Below, in pieces: positions 53,808 to 62,244 of a DNA stretch of 64,000 nucleotides (the stretch's first letter is position 1; the number at the start of each line of letters is the position of its first letter). Both the position numbers and the translations under genes were made by a program. Location of the stretch: assembly GCA_019218445.1 (NCBI GenBank), contig JAHUUM010000011.1, forward strand, positions 1 through 64,000. The letters are read 5' to 3'. Source of the DNA: Weeksellaceae bacterium TAE3-ERU29 (GTDB taxonomy: Bacteria > Bacteroidota > Bacteroidia > Flavobacteriales > Weeksellaceae). The notes under the pieces were generated by a model. The model was not told the DNA's origin. It worked only from the letters and a program-made list of their open reading frames with translations, and made no database searches.

Positions 53808-53822
53808 ATAAATCTCCAGTCT

Positions 53823-54617
53823 ATGCAACAGTATCTCAATTTAGTAGAAAAAGTTTTAAACGAAGGAACCTATAAAAAAGATAGAACAGGAACAGGAACT
53901 AAAAGTATTTTCGGACATCAAATGCGTTTTGACTTAAGCAATGGTTTTCCTATTTTAACTACAAAAAAACTTCATTTAAAATCAATTATTTATGAGCTTT
54001 TATGGTTTTTAAACGGAGATACCAATATTAAATATTTAACCGATAACGGCGTAAGGATTTGGAATGAATGGGCTGATGAAAATGGAGATTTAGGTCCGGT
54101 TTATGGAAAACAATGGCGAAGTTGGGGCGCTCCGAACGGAAAAACAATAGACCAAATTAAAATTGCAATAGATACAATAAAAAACAATCCTGACTCTCGC
54201 CGAATCATAGTATCTGCTTGGAATGTAGGAGAATTAGAAGATATGGCTTTAATGCCTTGTCATGCTCTTTTTCAGTTTTATGTGGCAGACGGAAAATTAT
54301 CGCTTCAACTTTATCAAAGAAGTGCCGATATCTTTCTGGGAGTTCCTTTTAATATTGCTTCTTATGCTCTTTTATTAAAAATGATGGCTCAGGTTTGTGA
54401 TTTGAAAGAAGGCGACTTTATCCATACTTTGGGAGATGCTCACATCTATTCTAATCATTTTGAGCAAATGGAAATGCAATTAAAACGTACACCATATAAA
54501 TTACCCGAAATCGAAATAAATCCTGAAGTAAAAGATATTTTTAGTTTTAAATATGAGGATTTTAGCCTAGTTAATTATAAGGCTCATCCACACATTAAGG
54601 GAAAGGTTGCAATTTAA
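53823..54617 (+). CDS. thyA: Thymidylate synthase
   Basis: Makes dTMP from dUMP with methylene-tetrahydrofolate. The 264-residue length and motifs match the E. coli type: [24 protein letters not shown], active-site cysteine in [11 protein letters not shown], and [18 protein letters not shown]. The folate and dUMP contacts look complete. It is preceded by a terminator-like hairpin. Confidence 0.96.
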   Translation: MQQYLNLVEKVLNEGTYKKDRTGTGTKSIFGHQMRFDLSNGFPILTTKKLHLKSIIYELLWFLNGDTNIKYLTDNGVRIWNEWADENGDLGPVYGKQWRSWGAPNGKTIDQIKIAIDTIKNNPDSRRIIVSAWNVGELEDMALMPCHALFQFYVADGKLSLQLYQRSADIFLGVPFNIASYALLLKMMAQVCDLKEGDFIHTLGDAHIYSNHFEQMEMQLKRTPYKLPEIEINPEVKDIFSFKYEDFSLVNYKAHPHIKGKVAI

Positions 54618-54691
54618 AGTATAAAATACTGAATAAACAGAAATACTTAAATATATAAAATGTTAAATTACTCAATTTGTCGAAAAATATT

Positions 54692-54721
54692 TTTGAGATT
54701 TAAATAATTGATTTATATTTG
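54692..54721 (+). promoter_or_regulatory. met-thr operon promoter
   Basis: TTTG (54692-54695), 18 bases, then TATATTTG (54714-54721). The predicted start is near 54727, about 15 bases before the leader-peptide ATG. Confidence 0.7.
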
Positions 54722-54741
54722 CAGTGTAAAACAATTCAAAG

Positions 54742-54801
54742 ATGAAAAATAGATTTATGCAAATTTTACCTATGATGATGTGTTATAAAACGCAGCGATA
54801 G
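54742..54801 (+). CDS. Methionine-rich leader peptide of the met-thr operon
   Basis: A 19-residue frame, MKNRFMQILPMMMCYKTQR, with five methionines, three of them consecutive (residues 11-13). The TAG stop (54799-54801) directly follows the first antiterminator arm CGCAGCG. A consensus promoter lies just upstream and a terminator follows before metY. This is the layout of a ribosome-mediated attenuator that would sense charged methionine tRNA. Confidence 0.82.
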   Translation: MKNRFMQILPMMMCYKTQR

Positions 54802-54843
54802 GTTATGCTTAAATGTAAAATCATAAAAACCTAAACCGCTGCG
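54791..54843 (+). promoter_or_regulatory. met antiterminator
   Basis: CGCAGCG (54791-54797) pairs perfectly with CGCTGCG (54837-54843), and TAGGTT (54799-54804) with AACCTA (54828-54833). A small internal loop (A against AAC) lies between the helices, and ATG/CAT (54805-54807, 54822-54824) can extend them. The structure uses the whole lower part of the terminator 5' arm, so the two are mutually exclusive. Confidence 0.78.
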
Positions 54844-54860
54844 ATAACCGTAGCGGTTTT
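54833..54860 (+). terminator. met attenuator terminator
   Basis: AAACCGCTGCG (54833-54843) pairs with CGTAGCGGTTT (54849-54859), 11 pairs with one G-T, loop ATAAC, then TACTTTG. The T tract is modest. Confidence 0.78.
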
Positions 54861-54904
54861 ACTTTGAACTAAAAATATTATAAAAAACCTTAAAAATAAA
54901 AACG

Positions 54905-56179
54905 ATGAGTAATTTAAAAAACGAAACTTTAGCCTTACATGCCGGACATGACGTAAAAGCAACTTTACAAACGAGAGCCGTTCCAATATATCTTAGTAGT
55001 TCTTATGTTTTTGACAATGCAGACCAAGCTGCTAATCGATTCAATTTAACAGAGCCCGGTTATATCTATACTCGACTAAATAATCCTACCAACGATATTT
55101 TAGAGCAGCGTTTAGCGGCATTAGAAGGAGGAATCGGGGCAATTGTTACAGCATCAGGGACTTCGGCAATCAGTACTGCTTTACTTACTTTATTAAAACA
55201 AGGAGATCATATTGTAGCCTCAAACAGTTTGTACGGAGGAACTTATAACCTACTGAATGTTACATTACGCAGATTTGGAATAGAAACTACTTTTGTTGAT
55301 TTCGATGAAGTGGAAAACATTCAGAATGCTATTAATGAAAATACTAAAGTTGTATATGCTGAATCTTTAGGTAATCCTAAATTAGATATTATTGATTTAA
55401 AGAAAGTTGCAGATATTGCTCATAAAAATGATTTACCTTTCTTTGTAGATAATACCATTGCTACACCGGCTTTATTAAATCCAATAAAATACGGAGCAGA
55501 CGTTGTAATTCACTCACTTACCAAATACATCAGCGGAAATGGAACTGCAATGGGTGGTGCAGTAATAGATGCCGGAAAATTCAATTGGGCTAACGGAAAA
55601 TTCCCTGAGTTTACTGAGCCTTCTCCGGCATATCACGGATTAAAATATTGGGAAGTATTAGGAAAAGCGTCTTATGTTGCAAGATTAAGAACAGAAGGTT
55701 TAAGAGATTTAGGAGCAGCATTAAGTCCGTTCAATGCATTCCAAATTTTACAAGGATTAGAAACTTTAGAAGTTAGAACACAACAACACAGTAAAAATGC
55801 TTTAGAATTGGCTAAATGGTTACAAAATCAACCAAAAGTAGAATGGGTAAAATATCCGGGATTAGAAGAGAACAAATACAACAAATTAGCTAAAGAATAT
55901 TTACCAAAAGGACAAAACGGAATCTTAACTTTCGGTGTAAAAGGTGGCTACGAAGCAGCTAAAAAAATCGTAAATGAAACTAAATTGTTCTCTCTTTTAG
56001 CTAATATTGGAGATTCTAAATCTTTAATTATTCACCCGGCAAGTACAACTCACCAGCAATTGAGTGAAGAGGCTCAAGAACTTTCTGGAGTTACCCCTGA
56101 TTTAATAAGAGTATCTGTTGGTTTAGAAAACGTTGAAGACTTAAAAGCTGATTTAAAAATAGTTTTTGATACCCTTTAA
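54905..56179 (+). CDS. metY: O-acetylhomoserine sulfhydrylase (Cys/Met metabolism PLP enzyme)
   Basis: A 424-residue enzyme of the Cys/Met PLP family that makes homocysteine from O-acetylhomoserine and sulfide. The PLP lysine is in HSLTKYISGNG, the aspartate that contacts the ring in FVDNTIATPAL, and the family motif YTRLNNPT is present. The length and the metX gene downstream favour the MetY assignment over cystathionine synthase. It is first in the operon, 45 bases after the attenuator terminator. Confidence 0.88.
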   Translation: MSNLKNETLALHAGHDVKATLQTRAVPIYLSSSYVFDNADQAANRFNLTEPGYIYTRLNNPTNDILEQRLAALEGGIGAIVTASGTSAISTALLTLLKQGDHIVASNSLYGGTYNLLNVTLRRFGIETTFVDFDEVENIQNAINENTKVVYAESLGNPKLDIIDLKKVADIAHKNDLPFFVDNTIATPALLNPIKYGADVVIHSLTKYISGNGTAMGGAVIDAGKFNWANGKFPEFTEPSPAYHGLKYWEVLGKASYVARLRTEGLRDLGAALSPFNAFQILQGLETLEVRTQQHSKNALELAKWLQNQPKVEWVKYPGLEENKYNKLAKEYLPKGQNGILTFGVKGGYEAAKKIVNETKLFSLLANIGDSKSLIIHPASTTHQQLSEEAQELSGVTPDLIRVSVGLENVEDLKADLKIVFDTL

Positions 56180-56217
56180 AAATTATTCATTATCTTGTTC
56201 AACCAAATATTAAAATT

Positions 56218-57159
56218 TTGCTTCAATCAATTCAAATAAAGGACTTTAAACTAAATTCAGGAGTTACCCAAGATTTCACATTAAGTTATGAAACTTTTGG
56301 CCCTGAAATAGGCACTGCTCCTATCGTATTGGTAAATCATGCTTTAACGGGGAATTCCTCTGTTACGGGAAAGAATGGTTGGTGGAAAAAAATTATTGGA
56401 GAAGACAAGATTATTGATACTCAAAAGTATACTGTATTAGCTTTTAATGTTCCGGGAAACGGATATGATGGTTATTTTATAGATAACTATAAAGATATTA
56501 CAGTAAAAGATATTGCAAAAATATTTTTAACAGGTCTTAAAGAATTAAAAATAAATCAATTACATAGTATTTTAGGAGGCTCCTTAGGAGGAGCGATTGG
56601 GTGGGAGATGGCTTATATCTCCCATTCTGTTTGTGAAAATTTGATTGCAATTGCTACAGATACTGTTGCCACAGACTGGATTATTTCTCAATGTTATTTA
56701 CAAGAACTTATTTTAGAAAGCAGTAAAAATCCGTTGCATGATGCACGTGTACAAGCAATGCTTTCTTACCGAACTCCTAAATCTATTAATGAGAGATTTA
56801 AAAGAGATTTAAAAAATGATTCTTCTGTTTTCAAGTCACAAGATTGGTTAGACTATCACGGTAAAGCTTTATCAGAAAGGTTTGAAATAAAGTCTTATAA
56901 GCTAATGAATCACCTGATAAAAAGTATATATGTAACTGAAAACGAAGAGGAATTAGCAGAAATCAAAGCAAATATATATATAGTAGGTATTGATTCTGAT
57001 TTATTCTTTACAGCAGACAGAAATAAAGAAACTTTTGAAATTATAAAAGCAAAAAAGCAAAACGTTTATTACAAAGAAATAACTTCCCCTCATGGGCACG
57101 ATGCTTTTTTAATGGAATACGAACAATTGAAAAATATACTTAATCCTATATTTAACTAA
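56218..57159 (+). CDS. metX: Homoserine O-acetyltransferase (MetX-like alpha/beta hydrolase)
   Basis: Activates homoserine to O-acetylhomoserine for MetY. It is an alpha/beta hydrolase of 313 residues with NHALTGNS, the nucleophile serine in GGSLGGAIGWEM, and the catalytic His in SPHGHDAFLMEY. It is shorter than typical MetX (about 350-380), so the lid is probably reduced. No ATG exists near the start. The best start is TTG at 56218. It lies 38 bases after metY and 12 before thrA. Confidence 0.85.
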   Translation: MLQSIQIKDFKLNSGVTQDFTLSYETFGPEIGTAPIVLVNHALTGNSSVTGKNGWWKKIIGEDKIIDTQKYTVLAFNVPGNGYDGYFIDNYKDITVKDIAKIFLTGLKELKINQLHSILGGSLGGAIGWEMAYISHSVCENLIAIATDTVATDWIISQCYLQELILESSKNPLHDARVQAMLSYRTPKSINERFKRDLKNDSSVFKSQDWLDYHGKALSERFEIKSYKLMNHLIKSIYVTENEEELAEIKANIYIVGIDSDLFFTADRNKETFEIIKAKKQNVYYKEITSPHGHDAFLMEYEQLKNILNPIFN

Positions 57160-57171
57160 AAAACCTAAAAA

Positions 57172-59592
57172 ATGAAAATATTAAAATTCGGCGGAAAATC
57201 TCTTGGAAATCAAGAAGGCATAGAAAAAGTTTTCGAAATAATCACTCAACATTATAATAGTAAAAAACCGTTGGCAGTAGTAGTTTCAGCCAGAGGAAAC
57301 GCAACTGATGATTTAATTAATATTATAGATCTTGTTTTAAAAAAAGAAGATTATACTACCGCTTTCAATAAATTTAAAAAAGAGCAAATAGCAGATTCTG
57401 ATATAGATTTATCCGAGGATTTTGATAAATTATATTCTCTTTTAGAAGGTATCGGACTATTAAAAGAATGTTCTTTAAAAACAAGAGATCGAGTTTTAAG
57501 TTATGGCGAACTTATTTCTGCTCAGTGGATTGCACACGAATTAAATAAAAAAGGAATAAAAGCTGTTTCTGTAGACGCCGGAAAAATATTTAAAACCGAC
57601 GGGAACTTTGGGAATGCAAATATAAACAATGAACTTTCTGAGGGACTTACAGAGGCTTATTTCGAAGGAATAAAAAATGACACTGTCGCTATTGTTACAG
57701 GTTTCATTGCATCTAATAATAGAAATGAACGCACAACTTTCGGTAGAAACGGAAGTAATTACAGTGCAGCTCTTTTAGCCAATTACCTCAACGCAGATAT
57801 TTTAAAAAATTATACGCATGTGGACGGTATTTTTTCTGCCAATCCTGATCATGAAAAAGAAGCTAAAAAAATTCCTGAATTATCTTATACAGAAGCCGCT
57901 GAGTTAGCTCAGTTCGGTGCAAATATTTTACATGCAAAAACAATAGAGCCTTTAATCACAAAGAATATTCCTTTAAAAATATTAAATACTTTTGGAGATG
58001 AAACTCAAACAGGAACGTTAATTTCCTCGAATCCTAAAGACACCTCAATCAGAGCTTTGGCTACCTTAAAAAATAAAGCACTTATCCGTTTTGAGGGAAA
58101 AAGTTTATTAGGTAAAGTAGGAGTAGATGCTCGTATTTTTAATGCTTTTCAAAAAGCAAACATCAGCGTAGGAATGATTTCTCAAGGCTCATCAGAAAGA
58201 GGAATAGGAATTGTTGTCGATACAAAAGATGCTAATGATGCAGTAAATGTTTTAAAACAAGAGTTTGAGAGAGATATCTTAAATAATGATGTAGACAGCA
58301 TTGTTGCTGAAGAAAGTCTTGCAGTTTTAGCCATTGTCGGGTTAAGCCTAAATCAGTTTGATAAGCCTTACCGTGCATTAGTAAAAAACCAAATTACTCC
58401 TATATTATTCAATAATACAATTACGGGAAATACCATTTGTTTATTACTAAAAGAGAAAGAAATAGAAAAAGCTATTCATGTAATTCACGGAGAATTATTT
58501 TATCAGCCAAAGAAAATACATTTAGCTGTAATTGGTCATGGAATTGTAGGGAAAACATTTATCAATCAAGTTTTAAATCAGAATAAAATAATTTTAAAAA
58601 GAAAAAATATTGATTTAAGAATCTTCGCGATTGCAAACTCTTCCAAATTACTTTTAGACGCAAAAGGTGTAGATGAAAACTGGGAAAAAGAAAAAGAAGA
58701 TTTAAAAGAAACTAAAAATATTTTAGATCAAATTATTGATTATGCACATAAAAATTTATTAGAAAATTTAATTGTAATCGATAATACAGCTAATAAAAAT
58801 ATTGCTGAAAGTTACTCTAAATTCGCTGAAGCAGGATTTGATATTGTTTCTTCCAATAAAATAGCAAACACTTTATCTTTGGATGCTTATTACGGATTGA
58901 GAAAAGTATTAGCTAAAAATAATAAACAATATCTTTACGAAACAAATGTAGGAGCTGGTCTTCCTTTAATTGATACATTAAAATTATTACATCTTTCAGG
59001 AGAAAACATTATTAAAATAACCGGAGTTTTCTCAGGATCATTAAGTTATTTATTCAATAATTTTTCGGTAAAAGACGAGCCTTTTAGCAAAATACTTTTA
59101 GAAGCAAAAGAACGAGGATACACAGAGCCTGATCCAAGAGAAGATTTAAGCGGAAATGACGTAGCCAGAAAGCTTCTTATTTTAGCACGAGAGTTAGGCT
59201 TTGAAAGTGAATTTTCTGATATTAAAATTCAGAATTTAATTCCGGATAATTTAATTGATGTAGACAAAGAAACATTTTTAAATAGAATTGAGGAGTTAGA
59301 TCCTATCTATGATGAAATTAAAAAGAATGCAGCAAAGGATCATGTTTTAAGATATGTGGGAGATTTGAATTGGAACTTAGAAAAAGAAACCGGAACTTTA
59401 GAAGTAAAACTAATTGAAACACCTAAAAATAGTGCTTTAGGACAAGTAAAAGGAGCGGACAGTATTTTTGAGATTTACACAGAATCTTACGGATCTCAAC
59501 CACTTGTAATTCAAGGAGCTGGTGCCGGTGCAGAGGTGACTGCTCGTGGTGTGTTCGGTGATGTTTTAAGACTTTCTGAATCTTTTGTATAA
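57172..59592 (+). CDS. thrA: Bifunctional aspartokinase / homoserine dehydrogenase
   Basis: Catalyses the first and third steps from aspartate to homoserine. Length is 806 residues. The aspartokinase domain (about 1-280) has KFGGKSLG at the N-terminus and a GRNGSNYSAALLA loop. Two ACT-type domains follow (about 300-450). The homoserine dehydrogenase domain starts at about 455 (VIGHGIVGKTFINQV) and has TNVGAGLPLIDTLK and SGSLSYLFN. Homoserine made here feeds MetX. Feedback by threonine is known for the family. Confidence 0.94.
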   Translation: MKILKFGGKSLGNQEGIEKVFEIITQHYNSKKPLAVVVSARGNATDDLINIIDLVLKKEDYTTAFNKFKKEQIADSDIDLSEDFDKLYSLLEGIGLLKECSLKTRDRVLSYGELISAQWIAHELNKKGIKAVSVDAGKIFKTDGNFGNANINNELSEGLTEAYFEGIKNDTVAIVTGFIASNNRNERTTFGRNGSNYSAALLANYLNADILKNYTHVDGIFSANPDHEKEAKKIPELSYTEAAELAQFGANILHAKTIEPLITKNIPLKILNTFGDETQTGTLISSNPKDTSIRALATLKNKALIRFEGKSLLGKVGVDARIFNAFQKANISVGMISQGSSERGIGIVVDTKDANDAVNVLKQEFERDILNNDVDSIVAEESLAVLAIVGLSLNQFDKPYRALVKNQITPILFNNTITGNTICLLLKEKEIEKAIHVIHGELFYQPKKIHLAVIGHGIVGKTFINQVLNQNKIILKRKNIDLRIFAIANSSKLLLDAKGVDENWEKEKEDLKETKNILDQIIDYAHKNLLENLIVIDNTANKNIAESYSKFAEAGFDIVSSNKIANTLSLDAYYGLRKVLAKNNKQYLYETNVGAGLPLIDTLKLLHLSGENIIKITGVFSGSLSYLFNNFSVKDEPFSKILLEAKERGYTEPDPREDLSGNDVARKLLILARELGFESEFSDIKIQNLIPDNLIDVDKETFLNRIEELDPIYDEIKKNAAKDHVLRYVGDLNWNLEKETGTLEVKLIETPKNSALGQVKGADSIFEIYTESYGSQPLVIQGAGAGAEVTARGVFGDVLRLSESFV

Positions 59593-59646
59593 TAATAAGT
59601 TAGCTTTAAAAATCAGTTAAAAAACCAAAGTTCAACTTATTTTCGT

Positions 59647-59654
59647 TATTTTTG
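59647..59654 (+). promoter_or_regulatory. M1 aminopeptidase promoter, -7 box
   Basis: TATTTTTG, ending five bases before the ATG at 59660. Another candidate for a leaderless mRNA. Confidence 0.45.
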
Positions 59655-59659
59655 CTTAT

Positions 59660-62158
59660 ATGAAGAAAATATTAATAACAGGCATAGTAAGTTTAAGTTT
59701 TATATTTACTAACGCTCAGAATACAGGATCTGAAATTTACAAACCGGAAGCGGAAAGAGTTAATGCTTTAATCCATACAAAGTTAGATGTTAAATTAAAT
59801 TTTGACACTCAAACTTTAGACGGAAAAGAATGGATTACTTTAAGCCCTTACTTCTACCCTACCGATTCTTTAACATTAGATGCAAATCACATGATAATTA
59901 AAAATGTTGATTTGGTAAAAAATGGTAAAAACATCCCGCTTAAATATGATTATGATAATAAAGTAATCAAAATAAAACTGGATAAAAAATACAATAGAGA
60001 CGAAGAGTATAAAGTATTTATTGAATACATTGCTCAACCTAACAAAATAGCAAACGAGGGTGGAAAAGCAATTACAGATAATAAAGGTTTATATTTTATA
60101 AATGCTGATGGTAGTATTCCAAATAAACCTATCCAAGCATGGACTCAAGGCGAGACTCAACAATCTTCGGCTTGGTTTCCTACAATCGACAGGCCAAACC
60201 AAAAAACAACAGAAGAAATAAGTATTACTGTTCCGGAAAAATTTGTAACGCTTTCCAACGGAACGCTTACAAGTAAAATCAATAATGCAGACGGAACAAG
60301 AACGGATAATTGGCGACAAACTCAAAAACACGCTCCTTATTTATTCTTTATGGGCGTAGGTGATTTTGCCGTTGTAGAAGACAGCTGGAAAGGACGACCT
60401 GTAAATTATTATGTTGAACCTGAGTATAAAGAAGTAGCAAAAGACATATTCGGTTTAACTCCTGAAATGATTACTTTTTTCTCAGAAAAATTTGGGTATG
60501 AATATCCTTGGGATAAATATTCACAAATGGCAGTGAGAGATTTTGTAAGTGGAGCAATGGAAAATACTACCGCAGTAAGCCACATGGAACGTTCTCAACA
60601 GAAAAAAGGTCAATTAATTGATGAGAATGTTTGGGAAAGTGTAATTGCTCACGAATTAGCTCACCACTGGTTTGGTGACTTAGTTACAACTGAAAGCTGG
60701 CCTAACTTAACTGTAAATGAATCTTTTGCAAATTACAGCGAATATTTATGGTTTGAACATAAATACGGAAAAGATTATGCAGATGCTCACAGAGCAGAAG
60801 CTCTACAAGGTTATTTATTAGGAAATAATTTTGATAAAGACTTAGTGAGATTCAACATTCATAGTAATGGAGAAATGTTTGATGCTGTAACCTATAACAA
60901 AGGAGGTTATATATTACACATGCTTAGAAGTTATTTAGGAGATGATGCCTTTTTTGAAGGTTTAAAATATTACCTGAATACACATGAATTTGGCAAAGCA
61001 GAAGCTCAGGAATTAAGATTAGCATTTGAGCATGTATCAGGGAAAGATTTAAATTGGTTTTTCAATCAATGGTATTACGGAAACGGTCACCCGATAATTG
61101 ATGTTGTAGAAGAAGATAAACCGGGAGAAGTTGTCGTAAACCTAAAACAAACACAGCAACCGTTATTCGAATTTCCTTTAACCATAGATGTTTATGAAAA
61201 CGGAGTTGCAACTCGTCATAAAGTATGGGTAAAAAAACAAAGAATTAATTCTTTTACATTCAAAGTTAAAGAAAAAGCGGATTTAGTGGTTGTAGATGCT
61301 ATCAATGATATTTTAGCTGTATTTAACGAAACAAAAACTCCGGATCAATACGCTAATCAATACTTATGGAATAAAGATGAATTCCAAACAAGATATGATG
61401 CTATTCAGAAATTAGGCTACAATCAGCTTAATAATAAAAATGCATTAAATGCACTTATCAAAGCATTGGATGATCCTTTTTACAGCATACGAATAGAGGC
61501 TATTAAATCACTTGATACAAGCGATGATATTGTAAGACAAAAAGTAGAGGCAAAACTTGTTGATATTGCTAAAAATGACAAAAAGACTTTAGTGAAAGCA
61601 GAAGCTCTTAAAAAATTAGCAACCATAGATAATGAGAAAAAACATTTAAAATTATTTAAAGACGCTCTTCATTCAGAGTCATTCTCAGTACAAGGAGCTA
61701 CTTTAGAATATTTAAGTGAAAAAGCACCTGATGAAATTAATGTAGCGCCCGATGAATTAGATATAAAAGTAGTTGTAAACTCACCTAAATTATTAGAAAA
61801 ATTAATTCCTGAATGGAGAAAAGAAAATAAAATTGAATATTTCCCTGAGTTAAACGAAATGGCGGCTTTATTTGCTTTTATGCCTTTCCAAAAACCGGAA
61901 TATACAGATGCAGCAAAAGCAGCTTTTGATTGGATTTTATCTACCAACGATTTAGGCTCTACAAAAGCAGTTGCAAAAACATATCAAAACTATTATAATT
62001 TCATGAAAGAGCATCAGCCGGAAGCTATTCCTTTCTTACAAAAAATGGCGCAGAAAGCTTTAAGTTTAAAAACAGAAACTTATAACCAATATCCGAATGA
62101 TAGCCTGAAAAAACAAGTTGAGATATTACAAGAAACAGTAGATGAATTAGCTAAATAA
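59660..62158 (+). CDS. M1 family zinc aminopeptidase, secreted
   Basis: An 832-residue metallopeptidase that releases N-terminal residues. Signal peptide MKKILITGIVSLSFIFTNAQ. The exopeptidase motif GAMEN begins near 298 (GAMENTTAVS). The zinc site is HELAHHWFGD near 331, with the third ligand glutamate near 354 in NESFANYSEY. A HEAT-like helical C-terminal region follows (about 560 on). Probably periplasmic or exported. It is downstream of thrA with its own promoter. Confidence 0.92.
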   Translation: MKKILITGIVSLSFIFTNAQNTGSEIYKPEAERVNALIHTKLDVKLNFDTQTLDGKEWITLSPYFYPTDSLTLDANHMIIKNVDLVKNGKNIPLKYDYDNKVIKIKLDKKYNRDEEYKVFIEYIAQPNKIANEGGKAITDNKGLYFINADGSIPNKPIQAWTQGETQQSSAWFPTIDRPNQKTTEEISITVPEKFVTLSNGTLTSKINNADGTRTDNWRQTQKHAPYLFFMGVGDFAVVEDSWKGRPVNYYVEPEYKEVAKDIFGLTPEMITFFSEKFGYEYPWDKYSQMAVRDFVSGAMENTTAVSHMERSQQKKGQLIDENVWESVIAHELAHHWFGDLVTTESWPNLTVNESFANYSEYLWFEHKYGKDYADAHRAEALQGYLLGNNFDKDLVRFNIHSNGEMFDAVTYNKGGYILHMLRSYLGDDAFFEGLKYYLNTHEFGKAEAQELRLAFEHVSGKDLNWFFNQWYYGNGHPIIDVVEEDKPGEVVVNLKQTQQPLFEFPLTIDVYENGVATRHKVWVKKQRINSFTFKVKEKADLVVVDAINDILAVFNETKTPDQYANQYLWNKDEFQTRYDAIQKLGYNQLNNKNALNALIKALDDPFYSIRIEAIKSLDTSDDIVRQKVEAKLVDIAKNDKKTLVKAEALKKLATIDNEKKHLKLFKDALHSESFSVQGATLEYLSEKAPDEINVAPDELDIKVVVNSPKLLEKLIPEWRKENKIEYFPELNEMAALFAFMPFQKPEYTDAAKAAFDWILSTNDLGSTKAVAKTYQNYYNFMKEHQPEAIPFLQKMAQKALSLKTETYNQYPNDSLKKQVEILQETVDELAK

Positions 62159-62180
62159 TCGCTAACAAAAATATTTGAGC

Positions 62181-62225
62181 AATAGCTTTATTTAGTTTTA
62201 AATAACAGGACTAAATAAAGCTATT
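62181..62225 (+). other. Sixteen-base hairpin upstream of metH
   Basis: AATAGCTTTATTTAGT (62181-62196) pairs perfectly with ACTAAATAAAGCTATT (62210-62225). The tail is only CTCTTAAAA, a poor terminator. It ends 19 bases before the TTG start of metH and may be a terminator of the aminopeptidase gene or a regulatory 5' structure. Confidence 0.5.
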
Positions 62226-62244
62226 CTCTTAAAAACAAAAAACT

